From contig CAZKTN010000008.1 in NCBI GenBank assembly GCA_964555705.1, positions 16,124 through 80,123 on the forward strand: a stretch of DNA of 64,000 bases, read 5' to 3'. Shown in pieces: positions 36,828 through 45,187 of this stretch. Every line of letters begins with the position of its first letter. Positions within the stretch are counted from its first letter, which is position 1. The notes beneath the pieces are model-generated. The model saw nothing but the letters and a program-made list of their open reading frames with translations. It made no database searches and had not been told where the DNA came from. A program made the translations under genes and the position numbers. This DNA comes from ZLKRG44 sp964555705 (GTDB lineage Bacteria; Planctomycetota; Phycisphaerae; Phycisphaerales; SM1A02).

Positions 36828-37643
36828 TCACTGCGCTGCGGACCTGCCGCCGTCGACGGGCAGGTTCACGCCGTTGATGTACGACGCCGCGGGCGACGCG
36901 AGGAATGCGACGGCCGCCGCGATCTCCTCCGGACCGCCGAGGCGGCCCGCGGGAATCTGCGCGATCGCGTCCCGCTCAATCGCATCGACCGTCGTGCCGG
37001 CACGTGAGGCCTTGCCCTTGAAGAGCGCCTCGAGTCGCGCGGTGCGCGTGAATCCCGGAAGCACGGTGTTCACCGTGATGCCGAAGCGGCCAAGCTCGCC
37101 CGCGAGCGTCCGTGCCCAGTTGGCTACCGCGGCACGGATGGTGTTGGACACTCCAAGCCCACGGATCGGCACCAGCACCGAAGTGCTCGTGATGTTGATG
37201 ATGCGTCCGTATCCAGCGTCACGCATTCCGGGCGCGCACGCCTGCACCAGCGCCTGCCCCGTCAGAAGGTGCATCTCGAATGCCTTCGCGAACTCCTCCG
37301 GTGCCGCATCGATCGCGAACCCTGCGGCTGGCCCGCCCGTGTTGTGGATCACGATATGCACGGGACCGTGCGACTGCACATGCGTGTCCGCCGCCTTCTG
37401 CACCGCATGCCAGTCAGAGAAGTCGACGTTGACGCTGCGGTGCACCTGTGCATTGCCTGCTGGCCGCGCGAGCGCAGCCTGCACCACCGCAAGCCCCTCG
37501 GGGTTGCGGCCCAGCAGCGTGACCGACGCTCCCGCCGAAGCCAGCGCTTCCGCGCACGCCCGCCCGATGCCTTGCGTCGAGCCGCCCACCATCGCGTGGC
37601 GACCAGCAAGCGGCAGCGGATGAGTGGAGTTGATGTCGCTCAT
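36828..37643 (-). CDS. Short-chain dehydrogenase/reductase family protein lacking the Tyr-Lys catalytic pair
   Basis: 271 residues, classical SDR fold: cofactor motif GGSTQGIGRA, HNTGGP (in place of NNAG), IINITS with Ser153, and C-terminal YINGVNLPVDGG. In the active site YxxxK is replaced by SNTIR, with Ser166 for Tyr and Arg170 for Lys. SDRs of the SNxxR type form a recognisable subgroup, so this is probably a lineage feature and not decay. Activity as an ordinary alcohol dehydrogenase is doubtful. It lies directly upstream of kynB and may belong to kynurenine metabolism. Confidence 0.85.
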   Translation of the reverse strand: MSDINSTHPLPLAGRHAMVGGSTQGIGRACAEALASAGASVTLLGRNPEGLAVVQAALARPAGNAQVHRSVNVDFSDWHAVQKAADTHVQSHGPVHIVIHNTGGPAAGFAIDAAPEEFAKAFEMHLLTGQALVQACAPGMRDAGYGRIINITSTSVLVPIRGLGVSNTIRAAVANWARTLAGELGRFGITVNTVLPGFTRTARLEALFKGKASRAGTTVDAIERDAIAQIPAGRLGGPEEIAAAVAFLASPAASYINGVNLPVDGGRSAAQ

Positions 37644-37671
37644 GCTGCAGAGGGTAGCCGCGACGATCAGC

Positions 37672-38247
37672 TCAGCGGCTCAGGAGCGCGCGGGTCCCGT
37701 CGATGCCGAGCGCTGCCATCGCGCACGCGCAGACCGAGTACACGATTGTGGCCCGGTTGTGCGCCGCCTCTGCAGCGACGCGGGCCGCCTCGTCAAACGC
37801 ACGGTCCGCAATCCACCCATCCCACACCGCCCGGTACAGGTGCTCGCTCGAGAGGTCTGTCCATGCCTGAAGCGCGAAGAGCGCAGCGGTCGCCATGAAG
37901 GCCCACCACGCGCGCCGCGCAGCGCGCCCACCGAAGGTGGCACGGCTTCCGACAGCGAGCATCACGCCGAGCACGGTGATGACCGCCACGCTTCCCCACG
38001 ACACCGCGCGGAACATCGGGCGCGCCACGTTGCCGCCCACATACCTCCACGCCGCACCCGATGGCATCTCCGCAAGCGCGCCCGCACGCGCGGCGTCATC
38101 CGGCGTCGGCGATGTGCCGGCGATCAGCACACCCGTCGACTTCACGCTCGCAAAGGTCCAGCCCGCGGCACCAGCCACAGTGGCCATGACGCCGAACCAG
38201 CCGGCGCACAGCGCCGCAAAGACGATCGCGAGTGTGGGTGAGCGCAT
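37672..38247 (-). CDS. Four-helix membrane protein, unknown function (DUF4149-like)
   Basis: 191 residues with four predicted membrane segments (IVFAALCAGWFGVMATVAGAAGW, VSWGSVAVITVLGVMLAVGS, AWWAFMATAALFALQAW, TIVYSVCACAMAALGI). The layout resembles DUF4149-like proteins but the match is weak. It lies between the secreted protein at 38273 and the SDR gene on the same strand. Confidence 0.55.
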   Translation of the reverse strand: MRSPTLAIVFAALCAGWFGVMATVAGAAGWTFASVKSTGVLIAGTSPTPDDAARAGALAEMPSGAAWRYVGGNVARPMFRAVSWGSVAVITVLGVMLAVGSRATFGGRAARRAWWAFMATAALFALQAWTDLSSEHLYRAVWDGWIADRAFDEAARVAAEAAHNRATIVYSVCACAMAALGIDGTRALLSR

Positions 38248-38272
38248 GTGCCTTACATCGGACCGGGTGCAA

Positions 38273-39327
38273 TCAGGGCTGCATCGCCTCGTGGAAGTTG
38301 CGCGACATGTCCTGGACCTGCTGCTGCATGGTGGACACCTGCGCCTGCATCTGCTGCTTCTGCTTGATCATCGCCTGCAGCACCTGCTGCGTCTCGGCGA
38401 TCGACTGCGGCGGCCGCGTAACCGCCACACCCATCGGGCTCTGCACGATGAAGTTTCCGGGCTGCCCACCGGCCGCAGCTCCGGCGCCCTGTCCGGCGGC
38501 TCCCATCGGCATCCCGCCTGCCATCATCGGGACTCCAAACGAGGTGTCGGGGTTCGCCACCCCGGGCACCTGCGACTCGCGCGAGAGCGTGAGCTCAACC
38601 GTGCCCGAGGGCTGGCCATCGGTGATGAACGCCGTTGTCCAGATCACCGTATCGTCGGACTCGAAGCGGAACAGCGTCAGCAGCGAGCGCGGCCGGCCAT
38701 CGGGGGTCACGAGCGGGTTGACGGTGGTGAAGGAGAGCGTCTGCGAATCGGCCTGCCAGCGTCCCGTGGACATGAAGAGCGCACGGTCGCCGCTGGTGAT
38801 CTCGCTGCGGGTGAACCCGCCCGGCGCCGCGAATCCCATCACGTCCTGGATCTGCAGCGCACTCTCGCCGCGAGTGATCAGGTGGTCGCCGCCGAGGAAT
38901 GTGCCTCCCATCGCGGGACCGAACCGGCATGTGCCCGCAAACCCCTCCGTCTTCGCGCCATCAGGCGCGATCGCCACACCCTTCACGCTCCAGGTGCCCA
39001 CAAGCTTGCTCAGCAGGCCGTCACCAGCGAAGTCGGCGGCAGTGTTGGACGCCTCCGTCGAAGGCTGCGGTGCGGCTGGTGCCGCGGCGGGCGCGGGCGC
39101 TGGTGCGGGCGCGGNNNNNNNNNNNNNNNNNNNNNNNNNNNNNNNNNNNNNNNNNNNNNNNNNNNNNNNNNNNNNNNNNNNNNNNNNNNNNNNNNNNNNN
39201 NNNNNNNNNNNNNNGCGGGCGCGGGCGCTGGTGCGGGCGCGGCACCCTGCGGGAGCGCCAGTGAGCGGCTGATGGCGAGTCCGAGGCACAGCGCGGCGAC
39301 GCCGCACGCGATCGATGTGGTACGCAT
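38273..39327 (-). CDS. Secreted DUF1579-like protein with Pro/Ala linker (interrupted by an assembly gap)
   Basis: The start is the ATG at 39327: signal peptide MRTTSIACGVAALCLGLAISRSLA, then an Ala-Pro repeat linker containing the gap, then a lipocalin-like domain of DUF1579 type. That domain shows KLVGTWSVKGVAIAPDG, MGGTFLGGDHLI and QIQDVMGFAA, and later RPRSLLTLFRFESDDTVIWTTAFI. The C-terminus is a Gln/Met-rich coiled coil (AETQQVLQAMIKQKQQMQAQVSTMQQQV). Collapsing the 28 bases repeated around the 100-N gap (128 positions) joins the signal peptide and the body in one frame of 308 residues. Ligand unknown. Confidence 0.75.
39087..39242. other. Assembly gap (100 N) flanked by an identical 28-bp sequence
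   Basis: Bases 39087-39114 and 39215-39242 are identical and flank Ns at 39115-39214, inside an Ala-Pro coding repeat. The true number of repeat units could differ from the collapsed version. Confidence 0.9.
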
Positions 39328-39369
39328 GTGCAGGAGCCTACATGCCGCACCAGCGAGGGCAGCACCGCG

Positions 39370-39837
39370 TCACGATGGCTTCGGGAACGTTCGGTAGCGC
39401 ACGCCGGCCTCGTCGAAGAGGCTTCGCGCGAGATCGATCGAGCGCTGCCAGTGCTCGTCGCCGCCGATGATGTCGTAGGTCACGACTTCGGCGACGCCAG
39501 CCTGGATGATCGCCAGCGAGCACTGCACGCATGGGCTGAACGACGAGTAGAGCGTGCACCCCTCGGGCGACACTGCGTTGCACGCGCACTGCACGATCGC
39601 ATTGAGCTCCGCATGGCAGATGAGGTCGTACTTCACAGGGCGCTCGAGCCGGTCAGGACGGTCGGCGATCCTGCGGGGCAGCCCGTTGAATCCTGTCGAC
39701 ACGACCTGCCGCGACGGGCTCACGATCACCGCACCGACGCCGCGCGAGGGATCCTTGCTCCATGTCGCGATGCGGTCCGCGAGATCGAGGAACCGCATAT
39801 GCCAGTGGTCAGGGAACGTCTGGTGCATCGGCTGCAT
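39370..39837 (-). CDS. dCMP deaminase family protein
   Basis: 155 residues. Zinc-dependent deoxycytidylate deaminase fold: SKDPSRGVGAVIVSPSRQVVSTGFNGLPRRI, then HAELNAI (zinc His and catalytic Glu) and PCVQC (two zinc cysteines). It supplies dUMP for thymidylate synthesis, or in other contexts is a ComEB-type competence gene. An additional CHAE/CACN cysteine cluster is seen. The first 29 bases overlap the 3' end of the protease gene upstream, and ATGs at 39828 and 39798 are alternative starts. Confidence 0.88.
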   Translation of the reverse strand: MQPMHQTFPDHWHMRFLDLADRIATWSKDPSRGVGAVIVSPSRQVVSTGFNGLPRRIADRPDRLERPVKYDLICHAELNAIVQCACNAVSPEGCTLYSSFSPCVQCSLAIIQAGVAEVVTYDIIGGDEHWQRSIDLARSLFDEAGVRYRTFPKPS

Positions 39838-42154
39838 CCTCCTGCGTCACCCGCTTGAGCTCGATCGCCTGCAGCGCCACGAAGGGAGGAGTGGGCACGC
39901 CCTTGGGGCGGAAGGTGATGTCCACGCTGCCTGGCTCCTCGGCCGTCACGCGGCCGATGACGACACGCTGCAGGTCGGACCAGCTGCTTGTGGTGGCCAC
40001 CTGTCCTGCGAGCGCAACGCCGCCGATGTCCACCTCGAACCCGCCTCCAGCGAACCGCTCGGGGCACGACTGGATGGCCGTGACCTCATAGGTGCCCGAC
40101 TCCGTGAGCTGCGCAACCCATCGCGCCGCATCCCGGTCGGTCGACCATCCGATGATGCGCTCGCCCTCGCCGTCGACCGCGTCGAAGTGGAGGCCGTGGC
40201 CGAACAGCGCTGCGCTCATGGCATCGAGCCGCAGGATCCCGCCATCGGCCACGACGGGGATCGCGCTCTCCATCGGGTCCCTCAGCGGCAACGGAACTGA
40301 TGCGACGGCCGCATCCGCAAGCAGGCGCTGCGCGGCCTCGCTCACCACCTGTGCGGGGAGCGCGTACGTCTTCGTGCGGTCCACGCGCGCGATGTTCATG
40401 CCGACGACCCGGCCATCGAGGTCCACCACCGGCCCGCCCATGCGGTTTGCCGCGATCGCGCTGTCGTGCTGAAGCACGGTGCCGAATCCGCTCGACCGAC
40501 GGCTCGCGGGATAGGCAGGCGTTGACGCCTGCGGCCCGCTCTGCAGCGGGCGCACCCCAAGCCGCGCACGCAGCACCCGCTCCGATCCCTCGCCGTTGAG
40601 TGCCCGGATCTCGACCACGTCGCCAGCGGCGTGGCCCCTCACCGCACGCCCCACCTCGTCTGAGTTGGAGACAGGCTGCCCCGCAATGCTGGTTACGACG
40701 TTCCCGATCTCAAGCTTCGCGCGCGCCGCTGCCGATCCGGGAAGCACCGCGCTAACCATCGCGCCGCTCTCGACGCTGCGGACCTGCCGCTCCTCATCGG
40801 TCAGCTCGCGCACCCCGACTCCGAGGTATGCGGCCGTCACGTCCCCTCGGCCGGCCACGCGCTGGTCAAGCGCGCGCACGCCCCACGAGAGCGGCTCGAT
40901 GTCACGGCCCACCGACACGACGATCTCGCCAAGCGCCACCTCGCCATCGCTCGCCCACTCGACAGGCACACTCTCCTCGGAGGACCGGAGCAGCACAAGA
41001 TCGAGGCTGCGGTCGCGCGCCACACGCTCCACCGCGACCGTGACGCCATCAGGCATGCTGAGCGCCACATCGTCGCTCAGGTCGCCCACGTCGCTGTCCT
41101 TGGCGATGTAGTGGCCGAGCGCATCGACCGCCAGTGCGTACCCGACGGCGCGAGAGTCAACGAAGACCTCGGCGATCGAGGGAAGCAGCGGCTCCACCAG
41201 TGGCACGAGCGCTGCATGAAGCGCGGGGCTCCTCCGCGACGGCATGTCATCCTGCATGGGCGGAAGCTCGGCGCCAAGGCGCGATGGCGGCCGCCTGCGC
41301 CGCCGCTGCGCGCGCTGCTCGCCGTTCTCGGCGAGGCGGCCCGATACCTCGCCCTTGAGCATCGCCTCCATCTTCGAGTGCACGAATGCCACAGAGGTCG
41401 CATTGTTGAACTGAGGCTCCGGCCCTGCCGAGGAGTTCACGCCGACCACGCGACCGTCGAGGTCGAAGAGCCCGCCACCGGAGTCGCCCGACGCGAGAGG
41501 CGCATCCATCTCGATGGATCCGCTGCCCTCGCGCATCCGGCGGATGCGGCCGATGCGCACCGCTGGAGGCGTCGCGTTGGGTCCCTGGAACGATCCGTAG
41601 GTGTACCCCACTGCGATCACCCACTCGCCGACGGACAGGCTTTCGGCAGGCGCGAGCTCCACCGCCGCGAGCGTCTCCCCCTCCGCGAGCTCGCACTGGA
41701 TCAGCCCGCAGTCGGCCGCCCCCTGCCAGTGCAGGCCAAGCGTGCGTGCGTTCACCCGCCGTCCATCCGGAAGCACGACCGTCGCGCGGACGCCCGGCTC
41801 GGTGCTCACATGGCCAGCGGTCAGCACGAGCCCCTCAGGCGAGATGACGGTGCCCGAACCGGTGTGCCTTCCGTCGCCTGCGCTGATCTCCACACCAACG
41901 CTTGCCGCGAGCACTTTCGCAAGCGACGCCGCGATGCGTGACTGGACATCGCGCGCACCCTCGACATCCGTGAACTCATGGGATTCCGGTGCGACGGGCG
42001 CCTCGGCCACGCCGGCGCTTGCATAGGCATCGGCGGACGCAGCACCTTGCGCAGCGGCCCCGTCCTGCGCATGCGCGAACCCAGGCACCGCGCAGCACAG
42101 CGCCCACAGCGCGATCCACGCTGCACCAAGGGAGCCGAACGCTCGGCTCCTCAT
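39809..42154 (-). CDS. Secreted HtrA-like serine protease with a second, degenerate protease domain and PDZ
   Basis: 781 residues after a signal peptide (MRSRAFGSLGAAWIALWALCCAVPGFAHA). First trypsin-like domain has a full triad: His115 in LTAGHVS, Asp148 in AADCGLIQ and Ser225 in SGDSGGGLFD. A second domain (about 300-615) repeats the fold but lacks the His (GHYIAKDSD) and has NRMGGPVVD where GDSGG should be. A PDZ (about 460-540, SAVLPGSAAARAKLEIGNVVTSIAGQPV) is inserted in it. The C-terminus (about 650-781) is a beta-sandwich-like domain. The start is the ATG at 42154, five bases after GGAG; it overlaps the stop of the kinase gene. Confidence 0.85.
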   Translation of the reverse strand: MRSRAFGSLGAAWIALWALCCAVPGFAHAQDGAAAQGAASADAYASAGVAEAPVAPESHEFTDVEGARDVQSRIAASLAKVLAASVGVEISAGDGRHTGSGTVISPEGLVLTAGHVSTEPGVRATVVLPDGRRVNARTLGLHWQGAADCGLIQCELAEGETLAAVELAPAESLSVGEWVIAVGYTYGSFQGPNATPPAVRIGRIRRMREGSGSIEMDAPLASGDSGGGLFDLDGRVVGVNSSAGPEPQFNNATSVAFVHSKMEAMLKGEVSGRLAENGEQRAQRRRRRPPSRLGAELPPMQDDMPSRRSPALHAALVPLVEPLLPSIAEVFVDSRAVGYALAVDALGHYIAKDSDVGDLSDDVALSMPDGVTVAVERVARDRSLDLVLLRSSEESVPVEWASDGEVALGEIVVSVGRDIEPLSWGVRALDQRVAGRGDVTAAYLGVGVRELTDEERQVRSVESGAMVSAVLPGSAAARAKLEIGNVVTSIAGQPVSNSDEVGRAVRGHAAGDVVEIRALNGEGSERVLRARLGVRPLQSGPQASTPAYPASRRSSGFGTVLQHDSAIAANRMGGPVVDLDGRVVGMNIARVDRTKTYALPAQVVSEAAQRLLADAAVASVPLPLRDPMESAIPVVADGGILRLDAMSAALFGHGLHFDAVDGEGERIIGWSTDRDAARWVAQLTESGTYEVTAIQSCPERFAGGGFEVDIGGVALAGQVATTSSWSDLQRVVIGRVTAEEPGSVDITFRPKGVPTPPFVALQAIELKRVTQEDAADAPDVP

Positions 42155-42156
42155 GC

Positions 42157-43092
42157 TCACTCCGAATCCGCCGAGACCTCGTCCCAGCTGCCTCGGGCCC
42201 TCTGCGACTGGCGCGCATGGCGCCGCATCGGCACGCCACCCGGCTGCGCCTCAAGCAGCAGCGCAAGGTCGTCGAGCCGCTGCGCGACTCGGTCCATCGA
42301 CTCAGTACGGTCGCCTGGCAGCACCTTCACGCAGTCAAGGATGATCGCCGACAGGATCGGGTGAACCTCCGGCACCTTCAGGTGCGGCGGAACCGGCGGC
42401 TTGATCTGCGACGCATCGAGTGCCGTGCTGACGAGCCCGCTTGCGCTCTTGGGCGGCAGCGCCGTCGGGATCACCTCGCCGACGATGGAGAAGTACATCG
42501 TCGCACCGAAGTTGTAGACGTCCGTGCGCGGAGTGACCGCCTGCCGGTGCGCCTGCTCCGGCGCCATGTATCCCGGCGTGCCCTGAATGCGCTTCTTGAC
42601 TGTTCCGACAGCGCACGCCTGACCGAGGTCGATCACCTTGACCCCGCCATCGCCGAGCACCATCACGTTGGTGGGCTTCATGTCGGCGTGCACGAACCCC
42701 TTGGTGTGCATGTGATGAAGTCCGCGCGCAACCTGAGAGAAGATGCTGACGTACTTCGCGAGCGTCGGCGGAGGGTCCTCGTCGAGCGTCGACGCATCGA
42801 CGAACTCCATCACCAGGCCGACCTCCGTCACCTTTCCGAGCAGTCCCTTGCGCACCCTCTTGAGGCTCTCGGCGGCGCGGATCGCCGGATGGTCAAGCTT
42901 TCGCATGACCTCGTACTCGCTCTCCACCTGCTCGATGAAGCGCTCGTCCTTCTCGGTCTGGCGCACCACGTGCTTCAGCGCCCACAACTGCTTGGTGCGC
43001 GGATCCTGCACGGCGTAGAGCGTGCTTCGCGCGCCGGTCCCGACCTTCGCGAGCACCTTGAAGCCGAACAGTTCTTGCACGATGACGCTCAT
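42157..43092 (-). CDS. Ser/Thr protein kinase
   Basis: 311 residues, cytosolic, a single Hanks-type kinase domain without extracellular part. Gly-rich loop VGTGARSTLYAV, Lys40 in WALKH, catalytic loop HADMKPTN (Asp137), DLG (Asp155, in place of DFG), and the GTPGYMAPEQA activation segment, TDVYNFGATMYFSIVG. The ordering is complete. The C-terminal tail is basic (RRHARQSQRARGSWDE). The gene is immediately upstream of the protease gene, with stop and start almost touching, so the two are likely cotranscribed. Confidence 0.92.
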   Translation of the reverse strand: MSVIVQELFGFKVLAKVGTGARSTLYAVQDPRTKQLWALKHVVRQTEKDERFIEQVESEYEVMRKLDHPAIRAAESLKRVRKGLLGKVTEVGLVMEFVDASTLDEDPPPTLAKYVSIFSQVARGLHHMHTKGFVHADMKPTNVMVLGDGGVKVIDLGQACAVGTVKKRIQGTPGYMAPEQAHRQAVTPRTDVYNFGATMYFSIVGEVIPTALPPKSASGLVSTALDASQIKPPVPPHLKVPEVHPILSAIILDCVKVLPGDRTESMDRVAQRLDDLALLLEAQPGGVPMRRHARQSQRARGSWDEVSADSE

Positions 43093-43343
43093 GACGAGTG
43101 GTGACCCAGCGAACGCATCGCTGGAATTGGCATGTGTCCTGCAGGCCTAGCTTCGGGACAGGATCGAAGGCAACGCTCCGCCGATGTGTCCCCGCGAATC
43201 AAATCTCGCATCTAGGCGACCAAAAGAAATGAGCCCGAAGGCTACATGTCCCAGAATCGTGGGGCAACGCCTTCAGCGCGCGAACTTCAGCGAATGTGGG
43301 CCCAACTTCGGGGCAAGGACCGTCAAACGGCGCGGTCAGCGCC

Positions 43344-44144
43344 CTACCGGCGGAGCTGGGACTCGAACTCGGCTGCAGGGAAGTGCTTTCCGGGGCTCTC
43401 GATGCCGCTCAGGTCCGAGTGCAGGCGGACCGCCGAAGCTGGGATCCCGAACTCCTCCTGCAGGGACCGGACAAGCGAAACCAGCTCGCGCATCTGGCGG
43501 TCCGTGAAGGGTCGGCGGTTCCCGTTGCCCACCAGGCAGATCCCGATGGAGTGTCGGTTGAACATCTCCGCATCGGCCGACCCGAAGGAGGTCTTCGCAA
43601 CTCCAGGCGTGTCATCGACCCGGGCCGCGACATGGGCGCCGGGCAGCTGCCGATTCCAGCGGTAGCCGACATGGACCATGCCGTCACCGAGACCCTGGCC
43701 ATTGCCGAGGATGAAGTGGTAGCCAAGCCCTGTGAGGCCCTGGGAGAGCTGCACGCGCTCGATGCTGCTGGCGTCACCGGCCGGCGCACCCGAGTGGTGG
43801 ATCACGATCGCGCGCCAACGGTTCCGGTCGGCCTCGGCCTCGCGAGGCTCGATGCTTGAGGTGCGGTCCGTGCCCTGGTGGCTGATGAGTGTCGGGCTCA
43901 CCGCGGCATACGAGGCGGGCGCGCCATCATCGCCAAGCAGAAGCAGTCCAGTGACCGCCGTCATCGCTGCGGCGAAGGACGCCCACACCGCTGTGGTGCG
44001 GCGCGGCCGGGTGAGTGGGATGCCGAGCGCTCGCGTGCTGCGCGACGCCGGGGTCGCCTTCGAGCTGTCACGGCTGCCTGATTGATCTGAGTGGTTCGAC
44101 ACGTCGATTCCGTTCTCCGTCGTCACACGTGCTATCGGAAGCAT
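43344..44144 (-). CDS. N-acetylmuramoyl-L-alanine amidase (Amidase_2/PGRP fold)
   Basis: 266 residues. One membrane segment (AVWASFAAAMTAVTGLLLLG, about 51-70) anchors a C-terminal zinc amidase domain that would cut peptidoglycan stem peptides. Zinc-site candidates are His in AIVIHHSGAPAGD, His in LPGAHVAARV, and His in VRLHSDLSG. The motifs GLGYHFILGNGQGLGDGMVHVGYRW and NRHSIGICLVGNGNRRPFTDRQM match the family. The 251 bases downstream, to the kinase start, show nothing I can support. Confidence 0.85.
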   Translation of the reverse strand: MLPIARVTTENGIDVSNHSDQSGSRDSSKATPASRSTRALGIPLTRPRRTTAVWASFAAAMTAVTGLLLLGDDGAPASYAAVSPTLISHQGTDRTSSIEPREAEADRNRWRAIVIHHSGAPAGDASSIERVQLSQGLTGLGYHFILGNGQGLGDGMVHVGYRWNRQLPGAHVAARVDDTPGVAKTSFGSADAEMFNRHSIGICLVGNGNRRPFTDRQMRELVSLVRSLQEEFGIPASAVRLHSDLSGIESPGKHFPAAEFESQLRR

Positions 44145-44174
44145 GCGCTGCGGAACTTGCAGAATCGTCGCGTT

Positions 44175-44465
44175 TCAGTTCTGCGGCGCGAGTCGTGCAC
44201 GGAGCGCGGGGCGCTTCTGCCCGAACTCGTCCTCCTCCTCGAGCGGCGTCGACTGCTGACGGAGACGGTCATACGTCTCGAACTGCGTGCGCGCGGAGTT
44301 CTCGGGAAACAGCGGCTTGTTGCATCCGCCGAACACCATTGCCGCACCGAGCGCGATGCCTGCGCACGCCATGCGTCGCGTGACCGTCGATGCACCACCA
44401 CTACCAGTTGTGTCGATGCGGCGGCCACTCCTGCCGGCATCACCGAAGTCACTCCGTCGCATCAC
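44175..44465 (-). CDS. Small putative lipoprotein
   Basis: 96 residues, basic N-region, hydrophobic GIALGAAMVFGGC lipobox, then a short hydrophilic tail (FETYDRLRQQSTPLEEEDEFGQ). Unrecognised family. The start overlaps the stop of the lipoprotein gene at 44462 by four bases, so rex, the larger lipoprotein and this gene form one transcript. Confidence 0.65.
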   Translation of the reverse strand: MMRRSDFGDAGRSGRRIDTTGSGGASTVTRRMACAGIALGAAMVFGGCNKPLFPENSARTQFETYDRLRQQSTPLEEEDEFGQKRPALRARLAPQN

Positions 44466-45187
44466 TGACGATCTCCTGTGCCGATGGCGATGGCGGCAAG
44501 CGCGCGCCGGGCGGTGAAGACCCTACCCGAGCGCGCATCGGTGAACTCGACCTTCACCTCGACGGGGCTTCCGCAGGTCCACGCCGACCCCTCCCGGCCG
44601 CCGCTCTGGCCCGAACCTGACGCGCCGGCAGGGGCGCCCACCGGGACCACTGGCCACTCGAGGGTGTAGTGGGTGCCGCCAAACCCGCTGCGGTATGCGG
44701 CGCGCAGCGCAAGCGGCCCAAACTCATGGCAGGAAAGGACTTCCGCCTGGCATCCGGGCGGCGACCAGTACAGCGTGACCGAGGCAGTGCCCACCACCTG
44801 GAGGAAGCGCCCCATGCCGTCGACTGGAGTCAGGTAGACCCTGGCCACGCAACCGTCGCCATGCAGTTGGCGGTCCGTATGGCTGCTGCCGGCGATGGAG
44901 ATGCCGGCAAGATGAGGCGTGGCCTCGATCGCCTCCGCCGAGAGGGCAAGACCGGCACCCTCTCCAGGTTCAGCCTCGCCGCTGCCCGCCTTCGGCCGGC
45001 TCGACTCCGCGGCCAGGGCGGTGCGTGCCTCGGACAGCTGGCGCTCAAGCGACTCGACCTTCGCCGTCAGCTCCGCATTCTGACGCCTCAGCTGGTCCGC
45101 CGGCGTCGGCGAGAGCACCTTCGCGCTGCATCCGGCGAGCGCAATGGCGGCGCCTGCGAGCGACATGATGTGCCGCGCAACCTTCAT
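44462..45187 (-). CDS. Putative lipoprotein with N-terminal coiled coil
   Basis: 241 residues with lipobox LAGCSAK. A coiled coil (ADQLRRQNAELTAKVESLERQLSEARTALAAES, about 31-63) is followed by an Ala/Gly linker and a beta-rich C-terminal domain that holds several Cys residues (DGCVARVYLTPVDG, PPGCQAEVLSCHEF, WTCGSPVEVKVEF). Unknown function. Its start overlaps the rex stop (ATGA). Confidence 0.7.
   Translation of the reverse strand: MKVARHIMSLAGAAIALAGCSAKVLSPTPADQLRRQNAELTAKVESLERQLSEARTALAAESSRPKAGSGEAEPGEGAGLALSAEAIEATPHLAGISIAGSSHTDRQLHGDGCVARVYLTPVDGMGRFLQVVGTASVTLYWSPPGCQAEVLSCHEFGPLALRAAYRSGFGGTHYTLEWPVVPVGAPAGASGSGQSGGREGSAWTCGSPVEVKVEFTDARSGRVFTARRALAAIAIGTGDRQ

Noticed and set aside
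43093..43343. Small RNA or ORFs in the region between kinase and amidase genes
   Set aside because: Local frames are short, overlap and have no ribosome site; no RNA family could be recognised.
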